Notes: generated from the sequence alone by a model not told the origin. 5,604 nucleotides of DNA from Elusimicrobiota bacterium (GCA_016207625.1 JACQPF010000151.1:1-5604); one strand, 5' to 3'; counted from the stretch's first letter, positions 1-5,533 are shown. Numbers and translations are program-made.

Positions 1-194
1 TCCCAATGCACGTCCAAACCCAGGTCCCGGCTCAATGGCAGCATCCGGTTCAGGATCTCCGCCACGCCGCCCCCGACCGCCGTGGAATTGATATGGAGGA
101 TGCGCCGGCCTTTCAACCGGTTCGCCAGGAGTCGCAAGTCGTTAATGGCGTTTTCGCCAACGATCGGCTTATAATCTTCAAGTGTCGCGCTCAT
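1..194 (-). CDS. Glycosyltransferase, TreT-like (GT4) N-terminus, partial
   Basis: This is the first 64 codons of a gene that continues beyond the left edge. The peptide begins MSATLEDYKPIVGENAIND and runs through an RILHINSTAVGGGVAEILN segment (about residues 31-49), followed by MLPLSRDLGLDVHW. The HINSTAxGGGVAEIL motif and the LEDYKPIVG start are typical of the trehalose synthase (TreT) branch of retaining GT-B glycosyltransferases. TreT joins an NDP-glucose donor to glucose to form trehalose in the cytoplasm; the glycine-rich stretch is the N-terminal Rossmann loop. The start ATG at 194 has a strong Shine-Dalgarno, AAGGAGG (200-206), 5 nt upstream. The gene lies 18 nt downstream of the DUF5752 gene on the same strand, so it is almost certainly in one operon. 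The catalytic C-terminal half is not visible, so a related specificity, for example another glucosyl acceptor, remains possible. Confidence 0.85.
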   Translation of the reverse strand, partial: MSATLEDYKPIVGENAINDLRLLANRLKGRRILHINSTAVGGGVAEILNRMLPLSRDLGLDVHW

Positions 195-212
195 TTCGGC
201 CTCCTTTTTCAA

Positions 213-926
213 TTATTCGGCCCGTGAACCGCTCATAGCCAACGGCGCGGCCTCCTCCTGATGAACCCCTTCCTTTTTTAAGCGATCTTCGATTTTACGC
301 AAGATGGCCGACCTCAATCCCTCCAAGGTTTGCGTGTACGGGTCCATCCGCTCGATGGCTCCGGCCAAAACGTCTTCCCCCAGATGTTGAATCAACCAAA
401 GCGAGAAATCATTGGCGCCTCTCTGGTTCCGGAGCCGGGCGTCAAAAACGTGGTGGCTGATGGTGTCTATGCTCACCTTCCTCAGCCCTTGGGCGAATTC
501 CAGGAGGTTGAAAGCCCTGTAGGGAGTCGGAAAGGTGAACGTGACGGCCGACATGAAATAGAATTCCTCTCCGGCCGGCGCCCGTTGATCCGCATGCCCT
601 TGCGAGAAGTAGCTCCCCAACCGGGAAACGAATTCCGCCCGGAGCGCCTCCAACGATGGGACATGGATGATGTCCACGGAAGCCAATTCTTCCCCCAGAC
701 GCCTCTCTCCCAAAATTTCGTACACCCAATAGGCGAAATCGTTGGGCGGCTCGGGCGAGAGATACTGGTGCTGGCGGAGGAAGCGATGCGTGTGATAATA
801 AAGGACGGATTCCGGAACGATCTTGACGTGGCGCAAAAGGTCTTCCAGGCCGGCGGCGCGCCATTGGGTGCACTCGGTCAATTCCAAACGGGCCACGAAC
901 TGAAAAGGCTTTTCAGCGGTTTTCAT
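213..926 (-). CDS. DUF5752 family protein, internally duplicated
   Basis: A complete 237-residue protein, predicted soluble, with no signal peptide or membrane segment. It resembles the DUF5752 family, whose function is unknown and whose genes are, as I recall, often next to TreT-like glycosyltransferases, as here. The protein appears to be two diverged copies of one module. Residues 8-107 carry FQFVARLEL, then YYHTHRFL, NDFAYWVYEILGE and SLEALR. Residues 122-216 carry FYFMSAVTF, then SHHVFDARL, NDFSLWLIQHLGE and TLEGLR, in the same order. The H-rich segment and the NDF-x2-W-x4-LGE block are the best conserved points. The tail after 216 is charged and low in structure. The start ATG at 926 follows GGAG with about 7 nt spacing. 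It is the first gene of the operon, and the glycosyltransferase starts 18 nt after its stop. The family call is from memory of the sequence style. Confidence 0.8.
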   Translation of the reverse strand: MKTAEKPFQFVARLELTECTQWRAAGLEDLLRHVKIVPESVLYYHTHRFLRQHQYLSPEPPNDFAYWVYEILGERRLGEELASVDIIHVPSLEALRAEFVSRLGSYFSQGHADQRAPAGEEFYFMSAVTFTFPTPYRAFNLLEFAQGLRKVSIDTISHHVFDARLRNQRGANDFSLWLIQHLGEDVLAGAIERMDPYTQTLEGLRSAILRKIEDRLKKEGVHQEEAAPLAMSGSRAE

Positions 927-1013
927 GGGATATCTCCAGAATCAGGCGGGAAACAAAGCAGGCTGAAGTAAGTTCTTTGACATCTGGCCGGGGGGATATT
1001 GAGCCGAAGCGAA

Positions 1014-1059
1014 GCCAAATTTTCTGAGCATATCTGTAGATATGTAAAGAAAATTCGGC
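1014..1059. repeat. AT-rich hairpin inside element C
   Basis: GCCAAATTTTCT (1014-1025) faces AGAAAATTCGGC (1048-1059) with one mismatch. Inside it, after a GAG/TAA internal loop, CATATCT (1029-1035) pairs with AGATATG (1038-1044). It is the only AT-rich stretch of the island. It could be a protein-binding palindrome or part of the folded element; no function can be read from the sequence. Confidence 0.55.
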
Positions 1060-1094
1060 AAAGCTGTAGGCCAAAAGCCCCCCGGCCCCGAAGG

Positions 1095-1195
1095 GGAGGG
1101 CCGATTTTGCGGCGCTTTCTTCGTTGCTCGTCGGTTACATGGCCACCGCCATGCGCCCTCCTCGCGCCTCAAAATCGCCGCAAACTCGGCCCTCC
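1095..1195. repeat. GC-rich quasi-palindrome inside element C
   Basis: GGAGGGCCGATTTTGCGGCG at 1095-1114 is reverse-complemented at 1176-1195 with one mismatch (19 of 20). At the centre CATGGC (1139-1144) pairs with GCCATG (1149-1154) around a CACC loop. The intervening arms pair poorly. The inner sequence has the style of the interspersed palindromes seen in many GC-rich genomes, but that is an impression and could not be checked. Its outer end overlaps the right terminal repeat by 2 bp. Confidence 0.55.
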
Positions 1196-1225
1196 AGATG
1201 TCAAAGAACTTACTTCAGCCTGCTT

Positions 1226-1362
1226 AGAGATGTCTTCTCCAAAACCCCTGGTTTCAGGGTTTGCCGGGACATTCAGCCGTTAAAATCATCTTACAAAATT
1301 CAATTTCCAACGTCAGCTTGCGTTCATTTCCAAGTTCCTGATTCGTCATTCCGCTCCGCTTG
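1226..1362. other. Intergenic spacer between elements C and A
   Basis: No credible gene is present. It contains a small hairpin near 1241-1262 (CCCTG-GTTT-CAGGG flanked by AAA/TTT) and a moderately AT-rich stretch (1277-1310). The sequence before element A, ending TCATTCCGC, resembles the edge of dispersed palindromic repeats, which would mean element A's true boundary may lie slightly to the left. Confidence 0.4.
1288..1316 (-). promoter_or_regulatory. Weak sigma-70-like promoter candidate for the DUF5752 operon
   Basis: On the minus strand CTGACG (1311-1316) and TAAGAT (1288-1293) are separated by 17 nt. Each matches the -35 and -10 consensus at 4 of 6 positions. It points at the DUF5752 gene, about 360 nt downstream, so a transcript from here would carry all of element C as a structured 5' leader. 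The match is weak and could be chance. Confidence 0.2.
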
Positions 1363-1547
1363 GGAGGGTCTGGGTTCCCTTTGCCGAACCCGGCGGACAT
1401 GAGGCCAACCTTTTGACGGGTGTCGCCGAACTTGCCCCGCTCAAAATCCAACGCGGGGCTTCGGACATGCGGCGACACGCCGCTGCCGTCAAAAGACTGG
1501 CCTCATAAACGTCCGAAGGGTATCGGCAAAGGGAACCCAGCCCCTCC
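1363..1547 (+). repeat. Element A: 185-bp nested cruciform (structured repeat, copy 1)
   Basis: A long imperfect palindrome in which about 68 positions on each arm pair. From outside in, the helices are 1363-1368/1542-1547, then 1370-1387/1523-1540 (18 bp perfect). Next is an 11-position helix (1388-1398/1511-1521) with a GG x AA internal mismatch, and a 21-position helix (1399-1419/1486-1506) with an AC x AC mismatch. Last are a perfect 9-bp helix (1420-1428/1470-1478) and a terminal hairpin GCCCCGC (1434-1440)/GCGGGGC (1453-1459) with a 12-nt loop. Unpaired bulges lie only on the 3' arm: A1522, AAAC 1507-1510 and GCCGCTG 1479-1485. It has no coding potential. The plus strand is given as the reading strand because the asymmetric core (1429-1469) recurs inverted in element B. 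Confidence 0.85.
1429..1469 (+). repeat. 41-bp core of element A, identical (inverted) in element B
   Basis: This segment runs from AACTTGCCCC to TTCGGACATG and is the exact reverse complement of 1662-1702. It contains the terminal hairpin and its flanking unpaired AACTT and TTCGGACATG strands. It is the only part of the element conserved at primary-sequence level over more than about 20 bp, which marks it as the likely recognition or functional core. Confidence 0.9.
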
Positions 1548-1580
1548 TTGGTGTTTTCTGACCAATCTTCCGACAAGACC

Positions 1581-1771
1581 GCCCGAAGAGGGAGAGGCCC
1601 CTTTTGAATACCCCTTGGGCGTTTAGGGTTCGCCTCTTTTTTGGGCAGCGGCGGGCCCGCCCATGTCCGAAGCCCCGCGTTGGATTTTGAGCGGGGCAAG
1701 TTGGCGGGACCCCCAAAAAAGAGGTGAACCCTGCCCTCGGGGTTTCAAAAGGGGCCTCTCCCTCCCCGGGC
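1581..1771 (-). repeat. Element B: 191-bp nested cruciform (structured repeat, copy 2, inverted)
   Basis: The same architecture as element A, read on the minus strand. Helices in plus-strand coordinates are 1581-1585/1767-1771, a perfect 21-bp helix (1588-1608/1744-1764), and an 11-position helix (1610-1620/1733-1743) with a two-base mismatch. Inside these are a 21-position helix (1625-1645/1712-1732) with one mismatch, a 9-position helix (1653-1661/1703-1711) with one mismatch, and the core hairpin. Bulges T1609, GTTT 1621-1624 and CAGCGGC 1646-1652 are the complements of element A's three bulges and sit at the same helix junctions. It begins 46 bp after the xth stop, so readthrough from xth would transcribe it in the reading orientation. 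There is no U-tract, so a simple intrinsic terminator is unlikely. Confidence 0.85.
1662..1702 (-). repeat. 41-bp core of element B, identical (inverted) to element A
   Basis: Exact reverse complement of 1429-1469. The stem GCCCCGC (1672-1678) and GCGGGGC (1691-1697) encloses GTTGGATTTTGA. Identity stops at both ends of the core, where the arms have diverged. Confidence 0.9.
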
Positions 1772-1816
1772 CAAGTGCGTGCTAGCCGTTCTGGCTTACA
1801 GTTCCCCCCTGCGTAA

Positions 1817-2608
1817 TTATTCTCGTTCGAACTCCGCGGCTAAGAACGTGTGGTCGGAGGGCTTTGGCTTCAGGCGGGGCTCTTTGTCGATCCAGATCCG
1901 CGTGAGACGCGCCGCCATGGGCGGGGTGCCGAGGATATGATCGATCCGCCATCCCCGGTTTTTTTCCAGGTTGGTCGGCATCAGGTAATCCCAAAACGTG
2001 TAGTGCCCCGGGCCCTTCTCTTTTTCCCGGAACAAATCCACCCATCTGCTGTTTCGCGTCTCTTCGAACGCTTTCCGGGCCAAGGGATGGAAGCAGACAT
2101 GCTGCGCGTTCCGGATGGGGTCCCACAGATCGATGGCCGTCGGCGCCACGTTGAGGTCTCCCATCCATAGGGCCGGCTGATCGGGCCGGACCTCCCGGGC
2201 GAACAGCACACCGAGCTCCCCAAAAAACTTCAGCTTTTTTTGGAATTGCGGCGCGTCCGCCATATACCCTTGCGGCACATAGGTGTTGACGAGGAAAAGA
2301 TTTCCCAACCGGGCGCTGAGGTAGCGCGCCTCCTCATCCGCGCCGAGTCCCGGGGCCATGCGGGAGACCACGTCTTCCAGAGGCTGTTTTGAGACGAACG
2401 CCACACCGTTGTAGCTTTTCTGCCCGCGAAAAACCACCCGCCAGCCCGCGTTTTCAAACGCTTGATAAGGGAAATCCGCATCGGTGACTTTGGTCTCCTG
2501 CAGGGCCAACACGTCGGGAGTTTCCTTCGCCAGCCAATCCAAGACGATGGGAAGCCGGACGCGGATGGAGTTGGCGTTAAACGTGGCGATTTTCAGTTTT
2601 GGGGGCAT
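1817..2608 (-). CDS. xth: Exonuclease III-family AP endonuclease
   Basis: A 263-residue protein of the usual length for the XthA/ExoA branch of the endonuclease/exonuclease/phosphatase fold. It cuts DNA 5' to abasic sites and has 3'-5' exonuclease and 3'-phosphodiesterase activity in base-excision repair. All catalytic positions are visible: N11 (TFNANS), E38 (LQETK), Y110 (NTYVPQG), D151 and N153 (GDLNVAP), D223 (WRIDH), and D252-H253 (KPSDHTF). I chose ATG at 2608 (MPPKLKIATFN) because family members start just before the IATFN strand; a GGAG lies about 12 nt upstream. A TTG at 2635 would add nine residues and is less likely. The start overlaps the last 32 nt of the AI-2E gene in another frame, implying coupled translation. 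Element B follows the stop after 46 bp. Confidence 0.93.
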   Translation of the reverse strand: MPPKLKIATFNANSIRVRLPIVLDWLAKETPDVLALQETKVTDADFPYQAFENAGWRVVFRGQKSYNGVAFVSKQPLEDVVSRMAPGLGADEEARYLSARLGNLFLVNTYVPQGYMADAPQFQKKLKFFGELGVLFAREVRPDQPALWMGDLNVAPTAIDLWDPIRNAQHVCFHPLARKAFEETRNSRWVDLFREKEKGPGHYTFWDYLMPTNLEKNRGWRIDHILGTPPMAARLTRIWIDKEPRLKPKPSDHTFLAAEFERE

Positions 2609-3659
2609 AGAGGCTGGATCTCCGATATTTCTCAATTCCGTCCAGAAGGAGCACCTTGGCGCATCCCGCCACGGGGACGGCGACGATCAATCCGACCAAG
2701 CCCCCGATCTTGCCGCCGAGGAGGAGGGCGAGTATGGCCTGGGCGGTGGACAAACCCACTTTTTTTCCGACGATCTTCGGCGTGATGAAATTTCCTTCGA
2801 CGAAGTTGGCGGCGGCGAAAAGCGCGGGGATCGCCAGGAACCGGGCCCACCCCGGAAAATCCACCATCGCGAGGATGAGGGATAACGCCAGGCCCGTGAT
2901 TTGCCCCAAAAAGGGAACGATGTTGAGGACTCCGGCCAGGATCCCGATGAAAAGCCCGAAGGGAACGCCGATCACCAAAAGGCCGACGCTGAAAACGCCG
3001 GCCAGGATGAGGGCCACCAGCATCTGCCCGCGAATGAACCCCGAGAACACCTCGTCCATCCGGCGGGCTTTTTCCTGGACGGCCTCCCGGGCCTCCGGCG
3101 GGACCAAGCCGAAGGCCGACTGAACCATCGCCGGGAAATCCCTCAGGAAGAAAAACAGGAACACCGGCATGGTCAGCAAGTTCAAAACGAAGTTGATGAC
3201 GCTTCCCGCGCCCGAAAAAACACGTTTAGCCAGAGGAACCACGGGCGACAACTCCGCCAAGGACAGCCCTTTTAAAGCGTCACGGATCGTCTCTAAAAGT
3301 TCCCGCTCCAGCGGGACTCGGACGCCATGGAGTTCGCCTATTTTCGAGACTTTGTCGATGGCGGCAGAGAAATAATCCGGGAAATTGACAAAGAATTCCT
3401 TGGCTTCACGCGAGAGCGCCGGAACGATGGACACCATGGACAAGACGATCACCAGCGCCAGAGACGCCAGAAGCCCGGCCGCGCTCCACGTCCGCGGCAC
3501 CCCTTTCCTTTCGAGGAAATCGACGATGGGGCTGAACGCGTAGGCCAGGGCCAGGGCCACGAACACCGAAGGAAGCAGCCGGAAAAAGACACACACCAAA
3601 AACACGAACAGGAGCCCAGCAGCCATCCATCCCAGGGTGTGAAGGGTTCGCGGCCTCAT
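2577..3659 (-). CDS. AI-2E family transporter (TqsA/YdiK/PerM-type membrane protein)
   Basis: A 360-residue inner-membrane protein with about eight hydrophobic segments: two near the N-terminus (residues 9-45), one at 58-80, then a soluble region (85-145), and the rest between 150 and 335. Family landmarks are LAYAFSPIVDFLERKGVPR (38-56), FLFFFLRDFPAM (167-178), the LNIVPFLGQITG segment (245-256), GNFITPKIVGKKVGLS (289-304) and a C-terminal VAVPVAG. Members include E. coli TqsA, linked to autoinducer-2 export, but most have unknown substrates, and some act in Na+/H+ exchange or permeation. The substrate here cannot be inferred. I chose ATG 3659 over an in-frame TTG at 3668; neither has a clear Shine-Dalgarno. 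It is first in a two-gene unit with xth, whose start lies inside its last codons. Confidence 0.88.
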   Translation of the reverse strand: MRPRTLHTLGWMAAGLLFVFLVCVFFRLLPSVFVALALAYAFSPIVDFLERKGVPRTWSAAGLLASLALVIVLSMVSIVPALSREAKEFFVNFPDYFSAAIDKVSKIGELHGVRVPLERELLETIRDALKGLSLAELSPVVPLAKRVFSGAGSVINFVLNLLTMPVFLFFFLRDFPAMVQSAFGLVPPEAREAVQEKARRMDEVFSGFIRGQMLVALILAGVFSVGLLVIGVPFGLFIGILAGVLNIVPFLGQITGLALSLILAMVDFPGWARFLAIPALFAAANFVEGNFITPKIVGKKVGLSTAQAILALLLGGKIGGLVGLIVAVPVAGCAKVLLLDGIEKYRRSSLYAPKTENRHV

Positions 3660-3765
3660 GGGTACCAAGGTAATATATTTTCACTTCGACCGGAAGCCGC
3701 CCTTACAATAAGAAGCCCCAAAAATTCCATGCGCATCTCCTCGAAAAATCATACAATGGCTTTCG
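3660..3765. promoter_or_regulatory. Divergent control region between the AI-2E gene and the outer-membrane gene
   Basis: This 106-bp AT-richer gap is the only space available for both start regions. On the plus strand TACAAT (3752-3757) matches the -10 consensus at 5 of 6 and lies 8 nt before ATG 3766. On the minus strand TATATT (3672-3677) lies 12 nt before ATG 3659. I see no convincing -35 at 16-18 nt for either and no Shine-Dalgarno before either start. Very short leaders or leaderless transcripts would fit but are inferred. Confidence 0.4.
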
Positions 3766-5019
3766 ATGTTGAAACGCTGTTTTTATTTTTTCGCCGCCAT
3801 CCTCGCGCTGGCGGGCCTCCGTTCCACTCCGGATGTCGTTGCCCAAGGACCCACCTTCGTCAATATCTACAATTTGGACGCGGAATACGAGCTGGACCGC
3901 CTCATGGGAGAGTTTCCCTGGGAGGAGCGAGACCCTTTTGTCTCCACCTCGACGGGGTTCCGCATCACGACCGGCTCCCTCAACATCCGGCACTTCTACA
4001 TCGAAGAGACTCTCAAGACGCGATTTCCCCTGATCGACGACAAATTCTGGCTCCGGTTCCAATACCGGAAACGTCAGGGACTGGAGCGAAACGAGGTGGA
4101 CGTCCCCCTCGAGCTGGAAGTCCGGCTGCGCCCTCGTTGGTTCCTTTCCCTGGTGGGAGAACCCGCCTTTCACAAGTCGGACACGGACGTGGGGGCGGCG
4201 CTGCGCTGGGGAGAGACGGAGGGGCGTTCCCTCAAGTTCACCTACCTTTGGCCGGACTTCGACACCAATTACGCTTTCCGCAATCAATCCGTGAACGAAG
4301 ATCACCAGGAATTTTATCGCCGCCTTCCCCAGGAGGCCCGTCTTTCCGCCGTCTGGATCGAAGGGCCCTGGAGCCTAAACGCCGGGGGAACGTTCTCCCG
4401 CCCGTCGGAGTTGGTGCGTCAGGGCCTCATCGCGCCCTTCACGCGCTACATCCTAAAAGGAAGCCGGTCCGAGGGGTCCCTCGATCTGCGCCGCCGGTGG
4501 GCGGAATGGACGTGGGGCCTGGAAAGCGAATTCTGGCGCGAACGCCAATCCATCGATTTCGAACCGGTTGCGCCGTCTTCCGACCGGGGACAGATCCAGG
4601 AGCGTTCAACGGTTCGAAGCTCTTTAGAACGCCGGCTCGCGCCGGATTGGCGGCTCCGTTTCGGCGGTGGGCTCGCTTTCTATCGCAGCCACATGCGCTA
4701 TCCCGCCCAACCCAACCTGAACGAAAGCAACCAAATCGACGACCGCCTGGGGACGTTGTCGCTCTTCCATGAACTGCGATCCGGCCTTTGGCTGGAGGGA
4801 GGGTACATCGCCGACCGCCAATGGTTCAAAGTGCAGGGGCCGGGTTTCGTGCAAGACATGGGCCGTCGGGTGCACAAACGCGGGAAGGTGGCCCTTCAAT
4901 ATCATTTTTCCGAACGGTCCTACATCCGCGCCGTGGCGGCGCTGGAGCTGGACCGCGCGGAGACGGAGCACTTCCTTTCTTTTGACGGCGGAACGGTGCA
5001 GCTTCAAACCGTTTTCTGA
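3766..5019 (+). CDS. Predicted outer-membrane beta-barrel protein, function unknown
   Basis: A 417-residue protein with a signal peptide: MLKR, a hydrophobic stretch (about residues 5-18) and a likely signal peptidase I site after VVA (residue 26). The mature part consists largely of alternating polar/hydrophobic segments with many aromatic and charged residues, such as KFWLRFQYRKR, RSLKFTYLWP, WLEGGYIAD and KVALQYHFSER. It ends VQLQTVF, with the C-terminal phenylalanine recognised by the BAM assembly machinery. This composition indicates an outer-membrane barrel of perhaps 16-18 strands. I recognise no specific family, plug, lipobox or receptor motif, so transport or structural roles are equally open. 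The start is the only in-frame ATG before the signal peptide; no Shine-Dalgarno precedes it. The 3' end overlaps the convergent MscS gene by 16 nt. Confidence 0.8.
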   Translation: MLKRCFYFFAAILALAGLRSTPDVVAQGPTFVNIYNLDAEYELDRLMGEFPWEERDPFVSTSTGFRITTGSLNIRHFYIEETLKTRFPLIDDKFWLRFQYRKRQGLERNEVDVPLELEVRLRPRWFLSLVGEPAFHKSDTDVGAALRWGETEGRSLKFTYLWPDFDTNYAFRNQSVNEDHQEFYRRLPQEARLSAVWIEGPWSLNAGGTFSRPSELVRQGLIAPFTRYILKGSRSEGSLDLRRRWAEWTWGLESEFWRERQSIDFEPVAPSSDRGQIQERSTVRSSLERRLAPDWRLRFGGGLAFYRSHMRYPAQPNLNESNQIDDRLGTLSLFHELRSGLWLEGGYIADRQWFKVQGPGFVQDMGRRVHKRGKVALQYHFSERSYIRAVAALELDRAETEHFLSFDGGTVQLQTVF

Positions 5020-5528
5020 GTTGGTTTCAAGACAATGATCGGGTTGTTTAAGAGGAGGGAATTGGGAACCAGGTACGTTCTCTGTTCCGCTTCCAAGACG
5101 GTGTACCGCAAGTTCATTTCCGCGACGACGCCCTCGAACCCGGTCACCAGGATCCGGTCCCGGCGGCGGAAGGGCCTGTAGAGCATGATCATGACGCCGG
5201 CCAGTAAATTCGAGATGGCGTCCCGCAGCGCAAACCCCAACGCAAATCCCGTCAGACCCAAGCCCGCCACCAAAGCCGCGACGTTGATGCCGAGAGTCCC
5301 CAGCGCGGTGATGACCCCCAAAGTCCACAAGACGGCCTTGGCGGTTTTCCCCACGAGCAGATAAATATCCCTCTTCGCCTCCTCCGACCGCGCGATGAGG
5401 CGGTCCATGACGTTCCTGAGGAGAACGCTCAGGAACCAAAACAGCGCCAAAACGAGCACGCTGGAAATGATTTTGGGCGTGTAGAGCCCGATTTGCCGGT
5501 TCAATTCAGACCACAGCGGGTTCGACAT
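5004..5528 (-). CDS. Short MscS-type mechanosensitive channel
   Basis: A 174-residue inner-membrane protein. Predicted membrane segments are residues 17-40, 58-80 and the pore-lining 83-116, where the G/A-rich VAALVAGLGLTGFALGFALRDA packing and the following NLLAGVMIMLYRPFRRRDRI match MscS TM3. The beta domain follows (VTGFEGVVAEMNLRYTVL) and the protein stops soon after the VPNSLLLNNPI motif (154-164). It lacks the usual C-terminal alpha/beta domain that forms the cytoplasmic cage, as in known minimal MscS homologues, so this is probably natural rather than a truncation: the stop is clean and no continuation is seen. Such channels release solutes on osmotic downshock. ATG 5528 follows AAAGGA by 5 nt, and that site overlaps the stop codon of the upstream BON gene (9-nt gap). 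Confidence 0.9.
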   Translation of the reverse strand: MSNPLWSELNRQIGLYTPKIISSVLVLALFWFLSVLLRNVMDRLIARSEEAKRDIYLLVGKTAKAVLWTLGVITALGTLGINVAALVAGLGLTGFALGFALRDAISNLLAGVMIMLYRPFRRRDRILVTGFEGVVAEMNLRYTVLEAEQRTYLVPNSLLLNNPIIVLKPTQKTV

Positions 5529-5533
5529 GGGGG

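Larger units (their letters stand above)
956..1225. repeat. Element C: 270-bp repeat with perfect 32-bp terminal inverted repeats
   Basis: Positions 956-987 and 1194-1225 are exact reverse complements over 32 bp, starting AAGCAGGCTGAAG on the outside and ending GACATCTGG on the inside. The 206 bp between them encode nothing credible but hold further hairpins: an AT-rich one (1014-1059), a CCCC-GAA-GGGG mini-hairpin (1086-1096) and a GC-rich palindrome (1095-1195). No target-site duplication is evident at the edges. Long perfect terminal repeats, no ORF and small size fit a MITE or a REP/BIME-like dispersed palindrome. The left end lies only 30 bp upstream of the DUF5752 start, so the element forms most of that operon's 5' region. 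A copy elsewhere in the genome would be needed to call it mobile. Confidence 0.7.

Noticed and set aside
330..971. A 213-codon plus-strand open frame
   Set aside because: It is the antisense of the DUF5752 gene, which has a ribosome site, operon spacing and family-like sequence.
942..1716. Several 68-117 codon open frames on both strands across the repeat island
   Set aside because: They overlap one another in many frames, are translations of the palindromes, lack ribosome sites and show no domain-like sequence.
1363..1771. Integron attC sites, prompted by long palindromes with extrahelical bases and an ATCCAAC string that fits the RYYYAAC box
   Set aside because: In attC the conserved boxes lie at the base of the stem with a variable loop. 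Here the conserved part is the loop end and the base differs between copies. No cassette genes or integrase are visible.
1581..1771. Intrinsic transcription terminator for xth
   Set aside because: The stem is far too long and is not followed by a U-tract on the minus strand. It may still hinder readthrough, but the sequence does not show a standard terminator.
927..1816. CRISPR array or insertion sequence
   Set aside because: There are no evenly spaced direct repeats with unique spacers, and no transposase fragment was seen in any frame.
3327..4772. A 481-codon plus-strand open frame
   Set aside because: It spans the start of the AI-2E gene on the other strand and most of the barrel gene in another frame. 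Its composition is Arg/Pro/Gly-rich shadow sequence, while the overlapping frames have clear protein signatures.
5004..5528. MscS gene as a truncated pseudogene
   Set aside because: It has a good start and ribosome site, an intact pore helix and beta domain, and a clean stop. Short MscS proteins are known, and no downstream continuation in other frames resembles the missing domain.
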